This document shows positions 50,537 through 60,732 of a stretch of 64,000 nt of DNA, one piece after another. Under the pieces are notes generated by a model. It was not told the origin of the DNA. It did not search any database and saw only the letters and a list, made by a program, of their open reading frames with translations. Made by a program: the position numbers and the translations under genes. Position 1 is the stretch's first letter. Every line of letters starts with the position of its first letter. Origin of the DNA: Saccharospirillum sp. (lineage in GTDB: Bacteria; Pseudomonadota; Gammaproteobacteria; Pseudomonadales; Natronospirillaceae); the NCBI GenBank assembly GCA_018402545.1, contig JAGYIL010000001.1, positions 248,001 through 312,000 of the forward strand, given 5' to 3'.

Positions 50537-52291
50537 TTAGAACGCGTAGTGAGTTGCCTGGCTGGCAACCACGATGCCCGTTACCAGCAAACCGTTGATG
50601 AACGCACCGGTGTATACCGTACCGGTGGTCCGGTAGGCCACCGTAAACACCAGGGCGGCAATGGTCATCAATGGCAGGAACTGGAACGCGATGATGGTCC
50701 ACAGGGGTTCGGACGCAATGGTCATGCTGCCGCCGAGGAACAACGGCGTGTACTGCACGATCAGCAACACGGCGTAACCGCCCATCAGCAGTACCCAGTT
50801 GACGAATAATTCCCGCCGAAAGCTCCAGGCGCCGTTGCGTAACTGGCCATGCAGCAGAATACCGACCACAGTAAAGAACAGGCAGAAGGGAACGGCGTAG
50901 ACCAGCGCAATGCGCAACTGCAACGCGCTCAGCGGCTTGATGGCGAATACCCAGAACCGGTAATCGGTATCAAAGATATAGGCAGTGGCGATCAGCGACG
51001 CATACAGCACGCCAACCACCGCCAACGCCAGACCCAGCGAGCGGACCACAACCAATAGCGAGAAACCCTGGCTGGTGGCCAAGCCATAATGGCGCGCCGT
51101 TGCACCGGTTTGCCGGTTCAGCAGTGTGTGCCAAAGCATGAACAAGACCAGAGAGATGATGCCAACCCCCAGCGCCCACACCATTACCTGAGTGGTGATG
51201 TTCTGCGGCAGCCAGGCACTGGCCTGCCAGCCCCAGGCTTCACTGAACCCCTTGAACGGGAACAGCGTCACTACAGGCAGCGCCATGAACACCAGCGCGC
51301 CGATCCACCAGCCGCCGCCGACAATGGGTTTCGGTTCGGCAGGAGTGCCCTGAAGCGACTGAAAAGGCGCCGTTTTCGCAAGCGCAGGGATGATCGCAGG
51401 AATCAGCAACACCATGCCGATCAGCGCCAGCAGGGTGCCCAGTTCTTTCCACATCCAGATCTGGTCTGAGGCCGGAATGGGTTGCCCGCCTTCCAGCGTG
51501 CGATCGAACCAGTCGATGGCGTAGCCAATGGCTTCGGTCGACAGGTGATCACCCGGGTGAGTGACCGGCGGCTGGTACAGAATGCGGGCGGTGCCAGCGT
51601 CGATATCGCCATAGAGTTTGCCAGGTTCAATGGTTTCATCGGTATTGAACAGCGTCTTCAGTTTGTCAGTCGAGCGGATATCGGTCGGAACTTCCACGCC
51701 CCACATCAGTTGCGAAAACTCATCGTACGCCGAGAACACCACGGCCAGGTTGCGGGGCCAGGTAGCGGTGCCGTCGGGCGCGCCGAAGGTACCGGTCGAC
51801 GACCCTTCAATCACGATCGACTTATAGGCATCCGGCATGACAGAGGCGGCGACCAGTGATGACCAGCCGCCCATTGAGTGGCCTTCGAGACCGATGTTAT
51901 CGGTATCCACAAACGGTAAGGTTTGCATGTAAGCGAGTGCATCCATACCACCAAAGCCGTTGGCAAAGGCGGGCGCGTCTGAATAGCCGTGACCGGTCTG
52001 GTCGGGCGCCAGCACCACATAACCCCGGCGGGCAAACTCAATGGCAAAGCCCGACTGGGTTTCATTGCTGTTGATGTAGCCGTGAATGGCCACAATGCCC
52101 GGGGCCGGGTTGTCATTGGTGACCCCATTGGGCACGTAGAGCCGGGCATGGGTAACCAGCCCGTTGTTCCCGGCAAACCGGACAGTGCTGACATCCACCT
52201 CTCCGGAGACGGTTTGAATGCGATTTGCGAGAAAGCCACCGAGCAGAATCAGCACGATGCCGATCAGAGCCGTTCTTAGTGTTGTTGACAT
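50537..52291 (-). CDS. Alpha/beta hydrolase fused to a C-terminal polytopic membrane region
   Basis: VAIHGYINSNETQSGFAIEFARRGYVVLAPDQTGHGYS; GLEGHSMGGWSS; several hydrophobic TM segments after residue ~290. Confidence 0.8.
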   Translation of the reverse strand: MSTTLRTALIGIVLILLGGFLANRIQTVSGEVDVSTVRFAGNNGLVTHARLYVPNGVTNDNPAPGIVAIHGYINSNETQSGFAIEFARRGYVVLAPDQTGHGYSDAPAFANGFGGMDALAYMQTLPFVDTDNIGLEGHSMGGWSSLVAASVMPDAYKSIVIEGSSTGTFGAPDGTATWPRNLAVVFSAYDEFSQLMWGVEVPTDIRSTDKLKTLFNTDETIEPGKLYGDIDAGTARILYQPPVTHPGDHLSTEAIGYAIDWFDRTLEGGQPIPASDQIWMWKELGTLLALIGMVLLIPAIIPALAKTAPFQSLQGTPAEPKPIVGGGWWIGALVFMALPVVTLFPFKGFSEAWGWQASAWLPQNITTQVMVWALGVGIISLVLFMLWHTLLNRQTGATARHYGLATSQGFSLLVVVRSLGLALAVVGVLYASLIATAYIFDTDYRFWVFAIKPLSALQLRIALVYAVPFCLFFTVVGILLHGQLRNGAWSFRRELFVNWVLLMGGYAVLLIVQYTPLFLGGSMTIASEPLWTIIAFQFLPLMTIAALVFTVAYRTTGTVYTGAFINGLLVTGIVVASQATHYAF

Positions 52292-52689
52292 AGCAGGTTC
52301 CTGATTTTCGTTTTTTGTCGTTATTGAGTTCGAATATCTTCGAAATCGAATTCGGCACAGATATACCGAAACGGTTCTGCAATGTCTACTAAAACAGAAT
52401 ATGGTTTCGCATGGTGGAATTAAGAGGATGATTACATGGCTTACAGAGAGTCAGAGCGTCCGAACCAGCTGTTTGTTGGAGGAATTTCACAGAGTTGCAG
52501 CGCCAGGTGGCCGGGTTGATTGGCCGCTGTTGTAGCTATTCAGTTAGCAGTAATTCAGACAGCATCAATTTAGAGAGTATCCTTTTAGTGTATAACATGG
52601 TGTTTAAGGCGGCGGTGAAATGACCGCATTCGGCGGGCCAAGCACATGGAGCCAGCCCCTATACCCCTACCAGGGAGCGTAGATTAGCC

Positions 52690-53175
52690 ATGCGACATGA
52701 CAGACAAGGCAGGCGTGAGAGTAAAGAGAGCCGTGCTCTGAGAATTGGCAGGCGGTGTTTGCCACTGGTTGCAGGGCTGGCACTGTTCACAACAGCTGGC
52801 GCCAGTGAAGGGGCCGGTAGTAGGCCGTTTGATCTGTTCATGCCGCCCGGCGAATGCCGGCTGACGCTGTTCCCGGACGGTTCCGCCAACCTCCATTACG
52901 GCGTAGCGCCCTGGGTGGTTCGGGTTGCCCCCCAGACGTTCGATTTTACGCAGCAGTTGCACCGCTTCGAACAATTGGCCCGCCAACCTATAGATGCCAC
53001 CGACGCGCCTGACGTCAGCCTGGTATTGCCAGACACCAGCGTGGAAACGCGCCTGCAGGATGCAACATACGTTCGCCAACTGATGGAGCAAGCCTGGCAG
53101 GCCGGCTTGCCCCCCGGTAATGAGTTTGAGCAGCCTTACCCCGACTTGATACGGCAGGCGTGTCGGTTTGACTAG
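52690..53175 (+). CDS. Hypothetical exported protein
   Basis: Open frame with signal-like LRIGRRCLPLVAGLALFTTAGA; no family recognised. Confidence 0.5.
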   Translation: MRHDRQGRRESKESRALRIGRRCLPLVAGLALFTTAGASEGAGSRPFDLFMPPGECRLTLFPDGSANLHYGVAPWVVRVAPQTFDFTQQLHRFEQLARQPIDATDAPDVSLVLPDTSVETRLQDATYVRQLMEQAWQAGLPPGNEFEQPYPDLIRQACRFD

Positions 53176-53228
53176 TTCGGCTGTCGGGACGGCAACGCCT
53201 ATGTACTTGATTATGAGGATTATCACTA

Positions 53229-53522
53229 ATGGCTATGCACAATCCGCCGCACCCGGGCGAGTTTATCCGGGAGGTTTATCTGGAGCCTTTCAGCATCAGC
53301 GCTCGCCAGCTAGCGTCCAGCCTTGGCGTTTCGCCTTCTACCTTGTCTCGCTTGTTAAAAGGTGAGAGTGGTATCAGCCCGGAAATGGCATTGCGGCTTT
53401 CTAAAGTTCTTGGCCGTACGCCTGAGAGCTGGCTGATCATGCAGGATATGTATGACCTCTGGGTAGCTAGAAACTCACTTAATCTTGATGATATTCATCC
53501 TTTGGATTTCGAGGCGGCTTAG
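53229..53522 (+). CDS. higA: HigA-family antitoxin / XRE regulator (no HigB adjacent)
   Basis: [65 protein letters not shown]. Confidence 0.9.
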   Translation: MAMHNPPHPGEFIREVYLEPFSISARQLASSLGVSPSTLSRLLKGESGISPEMALRLSKVLGRTPESWLIMQDMYDLWVARNSLNLDDIHPLDFEAA

Positions 53523-53601
53523 TCTGACCGAGAAAATGACATGAAATGACCGGTACTGGAACACCCTCTCCCGTCCGACGGAAGAGGGTTGGGCAAAGGG
53601 C

Positions 53602-55422
53602 TCAAGCCGACTGCAAAAACACCCGCCAGCTACCCAAAGCAGAAATATCCTCTGCACCATTTAACCCGGCAGCTTCACACACAAACCCTTTAACCTGCCG
53701 CTTATCACTCAGCACCACCGTGCCGATACCCAGCGGCGAAGGGATGCCCGAGATAAAATCTCCCACTGCGGTTTTCGGCAGCGCCCAGAGTTCCAATGCG
53801 ACGGAAACCCCGTCGGTTTCCTGGCGAACCAAACCCGGCCGGTAAGGTGGGCCACCAGCCAACGCGAACAACTTATACTGGGGTGCGGTTTCAGTTTTTT
53901 CGATAAAACGGCCGCCGCGCCAGGTCAATTCATGGTTAAGCGGCAGGCCACTCATGTGGGCACCGCACACGGCCAGTATCACTTCGTCGTTGGTTGCAGT
54001 TGCTGCCGGGGTTGGCGCACTCTGGTAAGGCCAACCGGTATTGCCGGGGCTGACCTGGGCCCAGGCTTCCAGGCGCTGGGCCTCGGCGGCGAGCAGGCTG
54101 TCTTTGCCATTGGTACCAATGAACGTGACACTGCCAGGGCGGCCGTCGCTACGCGGCGGGCAAGGCACGGTTAGCGCACACAGGTCGAGCAGGTTAACGA
54201 AGTTGGTGTAGGTGCCGAGCCGGTTGTTCGGCCCTATCGGGTCGGCTTCGAGGTCCGCCGTGGTGTAGAAGGTCGGGATGCTCGGTACGCACAGGTAGTC
54301 GAACGATGTCAGTATTGCCTGGCAGGTTTTCCTGAGCGCCTGCAATTGGTACAGGCCCTTGAACGCATCCATCGCCGTTAGTTTCTGGCCGGGCTCAATG
54401 ATCTGGCGGGTGACCGGGTGAACGGCGTCTGGTGTATGGGTGAGCAAGTCATCAATCACCAGGGTGCGTTCGGCGATCCAGGCGCCGTGGTAGAGCAAAT
54501 CGGCCACCTGATAAAACGGCGCGAAGTCGATGCGTTTAATGTGCGCGCCTTCGGCTTCCAGTTGGGCGAGCGTGGCTTCGAACGCATCGGCCTGCAGGGC
54601 ATCGTCAAAGAAGCGCAGGCTCGCCGCATCCGGTACGCCAATAACCGGGTTTGGCAGCGGTGTGCTGGTGGCGGGCAGCGTTAATGGCCGGGCGTAGGCA
54701 TCGGCTGCATCGTAGTTATTCGCTACGTTCAGCACCGTCATTGCATCATCGATGTTCAGCGCGAAGATCGAGACGCAATCCAGCGAACGGCAGGCGGGCA
54801 CAACCCCCCGGTTCGAAATCGCACCCAGTGTCGGTTTTAGCCCAACCAGGTTATTCAACGCGGCCGGCACCCGGCCGGAACCGGCCGTATCGGTACCGAG
54901 AGAAAAGGGCACCAGCCCCTGGGCAACGGCAACCGCCGACCCGGACGATGACCCACCGGGCACGATGTCCGGGTCGACGGCATTGCGCGGGTGCGGGAAG
55001 GGTGACCGCACGCCGACCAGGCCGGTGGCGAACTGGTCGAGATTGGTTTTGCCAATGGGCATCGCCCCGGCGGCGCGCAGGCAGGCGACGACGTGGGCAT
55101 CTTCGGCCGGTGCGTATTCAAACGCCACGCAGGCCGCCGTGGTGGGCATGCCAGCCACATCGATGTTGTCTTTAACCGCAAAGGGCATGCCCCAGAGGGG
55201 TTGTTCCGGGTTGAACTCACCCAGGCTATGGGCCAGTTTCACCGCCTCGGCTTCGTCCATTAAATGAATAAAAATGCCGGGGTCGTTCAACGCCCGCAGG
55301 CGCCGGTACAACTCGGTAATAATCTGGCTCGGGTGAACCACACCCCCGGCATAAGTCTGGCGCAACGACGCCAGCGTAAACGGTAATTCGGCCAGGGGCG
55401 GAACAGAATTCAGGTGATTCAT
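53602..55422 (-). CDS. atzF: Allophanate hydrolase
   Basis: Amidase signature VPGGSSSGSAVAVAQGLVPFSLGTDTAGSGRVPAAL plus allophanate-hydrolase-type C-terminal domain. Confidence 0.88.
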   Translation of the reverse strand: MNHLNSVPPLAELPFTLASLRQTYAGGVVHPSQIITELYRRLRALNDPGIFIHLMDEAEAVKLAHSLGEFNPEQPLWGMPFAVKDNIDVAGMPTTAACVAFEYAPAEDAHVVACLRAAGAMPIGKTNLDQFATGLVGVRSPFPHPRNAVDPDIVPGGSSSGSAVAVAQGLVPFSLGTDTAGSGRVPAALNNLVGLKPTLGAISNRGVVPACRSLDCVSIFALNIDDAMTVLNVANNYDAADAYARPLTLPATSTPLPNPVIGVPDAASLRFFDDALQADAFEATLAQLEAEGAHIKRIDFAPFYQVADLLYHGAWIAERTLVIDDLLTHTPDAVHPVTRQIIEPGQKLTAMDAFKGLYQLQALRKTCQAILTSFDYLCVPSIPTFYTTADLEADPIGPNNRLGTYTNFVNLLDLCALTVPCPPRSDGRPGSVTFIGTNGKDSLLAAEAQRLEAWAQVSPGNTGWPYQSAPTPAATATNDEVILAVCGAHMSGLPLNHELTWRGGRFIEKTETAPQYKLFALAGGPPYRPGLVRQETDGVSVALELWALPKTAVGDFISGIPSPLGIGTVVLSDKRQVKGFVCEAAGLNGAEDISALGSWRVFLQSA

Positions 55423-57080
55423 AGGGCGCTTTGCACCTCTCGCAATGTGGGTGTTACTAAAACGCGCTCGGGCGGTCGGGGTGCAGCCGACAGCAAGGCG
55501 CGGGTGTAGGGGTGTTGCGGTGCCGACATCACCTGCTCCGCCGGGCCGGCTTCGACGATGACACCGTCTTGCATCACGATCACTTCATCGCACAGCAAGC
55601 GCACCACGTTCAGGTCGTGGCTGACGAAGAGGTAGCTCATGCCAAGCCGTGCACGCAGGTCGGCCAGCAGGTTCAGAATGACCGCCTGAATCGACACATC
55701 GAGCGCGGCGGTCGGTTCATCCAGAATTAGAAATTTCGGGTCGAGCGCGATGGCGCGGGCAATGCCGACGCGGGCTTTTTGACCACCGGAAAGCTGGTGC
55801 GGGAACCGGCTGAGCAAGTTGGCGGGCAAGCCGGTTAACTCGGCCAGTTCCTCAACCCGTTCACGCAACGCCTTGCCACGCAAACCCGCCAGCCGACGCA
55901 GCGGTTCGGCGATGCAATCCCCGGCGCTGTGCCTGGGGTTCAGGCTATCGGTCGCGTCCTGAAACACCATTTGAATATCGCCGCGCAGCGGGTGCTTGCC
56001 GAACTGTTCGGCGGGTATCTGCGCCAGGTCATTCCCCTGGTAGAGAATCTGCCCTTCGGTTGGGTCGAGCAGCCTTACCAGCATCGACGAGGTGGTCGAT
56101 TTACCGCAGCCACTTTCCCCCACTAGCCCAACGCTCTGGCCCTGGTTCACCGTGAACGAAATGCCTTTCACCGCATGAACCGGTCCGGCTTTGCCCGCAT
56201 AGGTTTTGCGCAGGTCGCGCACTTCCAGTAATGGCTGGTCGCTGGGGGTGTAGTCGATTTCCGGGGGTCGACGGTCTGCCGGTAGCAGGCTGCGCACGCT
56301 GGCATCCGGCCTTGGCGTGGCCTCCACCAACCGGCGCGTGTAATCGTGTTGCGGGTTGGCGAATACGGCTTCGGCCGGGCCGGTTTCGACGATTTCGCCG
56401 TCTTTCATCACCGCAAGCCGGTCGCAATACTGGGCGGCCAGGCCCAGATCGTGCGTGATTAAAATCGACGCCATGCCGCGTTCGCGAATCAGCTCCTGGC
56501 TTAAATCCATCACCGCTTTCTGGGTGGTGATGTCGAGGCCCGTGGTGGGTTCATCGGCAATCAGCAAACGCGGGTCACAGGCGAGCGCCAGGGCAATAAC
56601 AATGCGCTGGCACATGCCACCCGAGAGTTCGAACGGGTAGGCGTGGTACCGTGCCTCCGGGTTATTAATGCGCACATCGCGCAATGCCTGTATGGCTTTT
56701 TCACGGGCATCGCCCCGGGTGGCTCGGGCATGCTGGCGCAGCACATCTTCTATTTGATGGCCGACTTTACGAATCGGGTTCAGGGCGGCGCGCGGGTTCT
56801 GAAAAATCATCGAGATTTCGCGGCCGCGAATGGTGCGCATGTCCTTTTCACTGGCGCGACGCAGATCGATGCCGCTGTAGGTCACTTCACCGGCGGTTAT
56901 GGAACCGCCCGCATCGAGAATGCGCATCAGCGCGAAGGAGGTGACCGACTTGCCGGAACCGCTTTCGCCGACAATGCCCAGGGTTTCCCCCTTGGCCAGT
57001 TCCAGGCTGATGCCGCGCACCGCTTGGACCTCACCGCGCCGGGTACGAAAGCCAACGGCCAGATCTTTGATGGATAACAT
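55419..57080 (-). CDS. Dipeptide/opine-type ABC transporter, fused double ATPase
   Basis: Two Walker A (GESGSGKSVTSF, GESGCGKSTTSS) and two signature motifs (LSGGMCQR, LSGGQKAR). Confidence 0.93.
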   Translation of the reverse strand: MLSIKDLAVGFRTRRGEVQAVRGISLELAKGETLGIVGESGSGKSVTSFALMRILDAGGSITAGEVTYSGIDLRRASEKDMRTIRGREISMIFQNPRAALNPIRKVGHQIEDVLRQHARATRGDAREKAIQALRDVRINNPEARYHAYPFELSGGMCQRIVIALALACDPRLLIADEPTTGLDITTQKAVMDLSQELIRERGMASILITHDLGLAAQYCDRLAVMKDGEIVETGPAEAVFANPQHDYTRRLVEATPRPDASVRSLLPADRRPPEIDYTPSDQPLLEVRDLRKTYAGKAGPVHAVKGISFTVNQGQSVGLVGESGCGKSTTSSMLVRLLDPTEGQILYQGNDLAQIPAEQFGKHPLRGDIQMVFQDATDSLNPRHSAGDCIAEPLRRLAGLRGKALRERVEELAELTGLPANLLSRFPHQLSGGQKARVGIARAIALDPKFLILDEPTAALDVSIQAVILNLLADLRARLGMSYLFVSHDLNVVRLLCDEVIVMQDGVIVEAGPAEQVMSAPQHPYTRALLSAAPRPPERVLVTPTLREVQSAL

Positions 57081-57082
57081 AC

Positions 57083-57961
57083 TCAGGTTCTCCGCCGTGG
57101 GTCGACGATGTCGCGCAGGCCGTCGCCCATTAAATTGAAGGTGAACACCGCCAACATCAGCCACAGGCCGGGGAACAAGGCGACCCACCAGTGGCCGGAG
57201 ACCACAAAGTCCGCCCCCTGGGCGACCATGATGCCCCACTCGGGTTCGGGCGGGCGCACGCCCAGTCCAATGAACGACAGGCCCGCCGCATTCAGAATCG
57301 CCCAGCCCAGGTTCAGTGATACCTGCACCATCATCGGTGGCAAGGCATTGGGGAAAATATGAAACGCCAGTACTCGCCAGTGCGAATTGCCCGATAACCG
57401 TGCCGCCAATGCAAAACCGGATTCACGCCGAATGTTCACTTCAGCGCGTACCAGCCGGGCATAAAACGGAATGTTGATAATGGCCGTGGCGTAGACAATG
57501 TTCTCAATGGTATTGCCCAGCGCCGCCACAATGCCCATGGCCAGCACAAACAAGGGGAACGCCATAATGGTATCGAACACCCGGTTCAGCACGGCATCCA
57601 GCCAGCCGCCCCAGTAACCGGCAATGGCACCGAGTACCGAGCCGATTACGAACGAAAGCGCCACAGCGGCAATGGAAATACTCAGGTCCAGCCGCGTGGC
57701 CACAATCACCCGGCTGAACACATCCCGCCCTAGGTTATCGGTACCGAACCAGTGGCTGAAGTTGGGCGGTTGCAGTGCAATGGCTGAATTGGTGGCGAGC
57801 GGGTCGTAAGGCACCAGGTAAGGCCCTAACACGGCCGAGCCGATAAAAAACGCGAATAACCCGAACGACAACAAGGTGACCGGGTTATCCCGCAGCACAT
57901 AAACCAAATGCGCCCACAGGCCGCCCTGGGTTGGAACTGAGGTGGGGGTTGCAGTCGTCAT
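57083..57961 (-). CDS. ABC transporter permease (DppC-like)
   Basis: GTDNLGRDVFSRVIVATRLDLSISI; ARLVRAEVNIRRESGFALAAR. Confidence 0.93.
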   Translation of the reverse strand: MTTATPTSVPTQGGLWAHLVYVLRDNPVTLLSFGLFAFFIGSAVLGPYLVPYDPLATNSAIALQPPNFSHWFGTDNLGRDVFSRVIVATRLDLSISIAAVALSFVIGSVLGAIAGYWGGWLDAVLNRVFDTIMAFPLFVLAMGIVAALGNTIENIVYATAIINIPFYARLVRAEVNIRRESGFALAARLSGNSHWRVLAFHIFPNALPPMMVQVSLNLGWAILNAAGLSFIGLGVRPPEPEWGIMVAQGADFVVSGHWWVALFPGLWLMLAVFTFNLMGDGLRDIVDPRRRT

Positions 57962-59013
57962 TTGGCAGCAAACCTTATGCGCGGGTCGATCAGGGTGTAA
58001 CTCAGATCGATCACCAGATTCAGAAACACAAACAGCAGAGCCATGGCGAGCACAAAGCCCTGAATGGCCGCGTAATCGGAAACCACCAGCGCCTCTACCG
58101 CGTAAGAGCCAATGCCCGGCCAGGCGAAGACTTTTTCCACCAGCACATTGGCGCCGAGCACGAACGAGAACACCATGCCGAGCGTGGTGACCACCGGCAG
58201 CAAGGCATTGCGAAAGGCATAGCCGAACAACACCATGGCGCCGGATAAACCCGCCGCCCGGGCGGTGCGAATGTAGTCAGACGACAAGGCCGTGAGCATT
58301 GATGCCCGCGTCATTCGCGCGATGGGTGCCAGCGTAAACAGCGCGAGCGTAGTAGCCGGTAAAATAAGCTGTCGCAATGCCGCGAAAAAGGTTTCCGGGT
58401 CACCATCGATCAAGCTATCGATCAGGTAAAAACCCGTTACCCGGGGCGGTTCGAAATAAATAAAATCCAACCGGCCGAGCGGTGATGGCGCGATACCCAG
58501 CAGATAATAAAAAACATAAATCAGCAGAATGCCGGTAAAGAACGTGGGCAATGAAACACCCGCCGTGACCAGTACCCGACACAGATGATCCACCCAGGAA
58601 CCCTGACGCACCGCGGCCAACACGCCAAGCGGAATGGCAATAGCGCAGGCAATTAGCAACGCCGTTAAGGTTAATTCCAGCGACGCGGGCAAACGCATGG
58701 CCAGGTCCGTTAATACCGGTTGGCCGGTGGAGATGGAATTGCCCAGGTCCCCCTGCAGCAAATCCCCCGCGTAGAGAAAGAACTGCCGCCACAGCGGCTG
58801 GTCGAGCCCCAGTGCAACGCGCACTTCCTCGATCGACTGTTCATCGGCCATGGCGCCGGCGAAATAAACGGCGGGGTCGCCGGGCAGAGCCCGGGTCAGC
58901 ACGAAGCTGATGACCACCACACCGAACACCACCGGCACGGTTTGCAGAATGCGCCAGAGAACGGCGCGAAGCGGTGCACTCATAGTCTTAAACCCCAGCG
59001 ATTGGCCGTGCAT
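57958..59013 (-). CDS. ABC transporter permease (DppB-like)
   Basis: FVLTRALPGDPAVYF, RMTRASMLTALSSDYIRTARAAGLS. Confidence 0.92.
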   Translation of the reverse strand: MHGQSLGFKTMSAPLRAVLWRILQTVPVVFGVVVISFVLTRALPGDPAVYFAGAMADEQSIEEVRVALGLDQPLWRQFFLYAGDLLQGDLGNSISTGQPVLTDLAMRLPASLELTLTALLIACAIAIPLGVLAAVRQGSWVDHLCRVLVTAGVSLPTFFTGILLIYVFYYLLGIAPSPLGRLDFIYFEPPRVTGFYLIDSLIDGDPETFFAALRQLILPATTLALFTLAPIARMTRASMLTALSSDYIRTARAAGLSGAMVLFGYAFRNALLPVVTTLGMVFSFVLGANVLVEKVFAWPGIGSYAVEALVVSDYAAIQGFVLAMALLFVFLNLVIDLSYTLIDPRIRFAAK

Positions 59014-60592
59014 CCAATTGGCGGTGGAACCAGAACTCGTAATCCGTCGCGCCGTTTAGTGCCACGTTCAGGGCCGGTTGCCACAACGGAATGCGCGGAA
59101 TGTCTTCAATCACGATCTCGAACATGCGCTGAATAAGGCCCGCGTATTCCGGGTGGTCCATGGGCATGTGCAGGGTGCGGTTGGTGAGTTCTTCCACTTC
59201 TTCGTTGTAGTAGTTCGAAGAGTTAAACAGCTTGCCCTCCTGGTAGGCCCAGAAGAAATAGTAATCGGGCGTGTTCAACCAGCCGCCGAAGTTTTCCAGA
59301 TGGAAGGCGAGCGATTTATCCACCAGCGCCACGGTACGCCAGTTCGCACCCGGTATTTTTTCGACGGTGCAGGTGATGCCGATTTTCTCCAGGTTTTCCT
59401 GTATCAGCAGCGCCGTTGGTTCCATCCACGATGCCAAGTCCAGACTGATCGACAGCGGCACGCTAAAGCCATCGGCATAGTTCGATTTCGCCAAAAACTC
59501 ACGGGCGGTATCCAGGTTGGTGTTGTACGGGAAAGGGCGCGGCCATTGGGTATCGGTCACGGTTTCCGGGCCACCCCACATCGGCGCACCCCGGCCGTAA
59601 GCGGCGGTGTTGAAAATGGCCTCGTAGGGAATCGCCCAGGCGATGGCCTTGCGCACGTTCGCATCCTGGAAGGGTTCAAAGGCGGTGTTCAAACAGGCGC
59701 AGTGAATGCAGTTCTCGATAGGCGTTGAATGCACCGTCATCTTATCGGCCAGTTCGGCCGCATCCCGATCTGGAATATCGAACGAGACCTGCACATCGCC
59801 ACGCTCGATCAACGCACGCCGGGTCGACTGGCTGGGCACTTCGCGCACAATCACCCGTTGCACAGCCGGCAGCGGGCCACCGACCCAGTCGTCATTTCGT
59901 TCATACACTAGTTGCTGCCCCTGGTCCCACCGGGCGACTTTAAAGGCACCGGAACCGGCGGGGGTTTGGTGCAGGTAGTCCATGGCCCAGGGGTCATCGG
60001 CCGTGGCGTTGGCCTTGGCGACCTGGGCATTAATGATAAAGGGCACCGGCACGGCTAAGTCGGGCAGCGAGAGCTTCGACGGGAAGTCGAGGGTGACGGT
60101 GAAGGTTTCGGCATCGACCGCCGCGAACTGATCCGGCCGGCTTAAGCCCCCGGCGCGCATCTGGGTAGTCGGGAAGCCGCCGACCGAGACGGCCCGGTCG
60201 AACGACCATTTCACATCCTCGGCGGTGACTTTCCGGCCATCCCAGAAGGTGGCGTTGGGCTTCAGCTTAAAGGTGATGACCAGGCCATCATCCGAGAGGC
60301 TCCAGCTTTCGGCGAGCTCGGGCACGATGGTCTCGTAATCGTAAGAGAGTTCACCGCTCGGCAGGGTTTTGGTGCCGAAGCTGACCAGGCGGTCGTAACA
60401 GTTAATGGCCACCTGATAACTCGCCCGGTTGGTGCCCACCCGGTGCAAGTCGAGACTATTGATCGTTTGCCCCGATACCACCACCAGCGTATCGCGGCCT
60501 TCGGCCATGGCAGGCATTACTTTCAGAAAAGGCAGCGAGGCGGCGCCCAGTGCGGAGGTTTTCAGGAAGGTACGGCGATTCGTGTCGGTCAT
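58988..60592 (-). CDS. ABC transporter substrate-binding protein (family 5), Tat-like signal
   Basis: TNRRTFLKTSALGAASLPFLKVMPAMA; family 5 SBP pattern (LKPNATFWDGRKVTAEDVKWSFDRAV). Confidence 0.92.
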   Translation of the reverse strand: MTDTNRRTFLKTSALGAASLPFLKVMPAMAEGRDTLVVVSGQTINSLDLHRVGTNRASYQVAINCYDRLVSFGTKTLPSGELSYDYETIVPELAESWSLSDDGLVITFKLKPNATFWDGRKVTAEDVKWSFDRAVSVGGFPTTQMRAGGLSRPDQFAAVDAETFTVTLDFPSKLSLPDLAVPVPFIINAQVAKANATADDPWAMDYLHQTPAGSGAFKVARWDQGQQLVYERNDDWVGGPLPAVQRVIVREVPSQSTRRALIERGDVQVSFDIPDRDAAELADKMTVHSTPIENCIHCACLNTAFEPFQDANVRKAIAWAIPYEAIFNTAAYGRGAPMWGGPETVTDTQWPRPFPYNTNLDTAREFLAKSNYADGFSVPLSISLDLASWMEPTALLIQENLEKIGITCTVEKIPGANWRTVALVDKSLAFHLENFGGWLNTPDYYFFWAYQEGKLFNSSNYYNEEVEELTNRTLHMPMDHPEYAGLIQRMFEIVIEDIPRIPLWQPALNVALNGATDYEFWFHRQLDARPIAGV

Positions 60593-60732
60593 GGCTGGCT
60601 CCATCGGTTACGGGACATCAAATGAACAGTCTCGGGATGGTTTTATACTGCCGCTTTACCGGTGGTTCGGGAAATGCTATTAATTCACACTTCCGGTTCA
60701 TTAAATGCACCACTCGTTCACAGGGCAGACCC

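Noticed and set aside
52690-53175. HigB toxin upstream of higA
   Set aside because: The product has a signal-like N-terminus and no RelE/HigB features.
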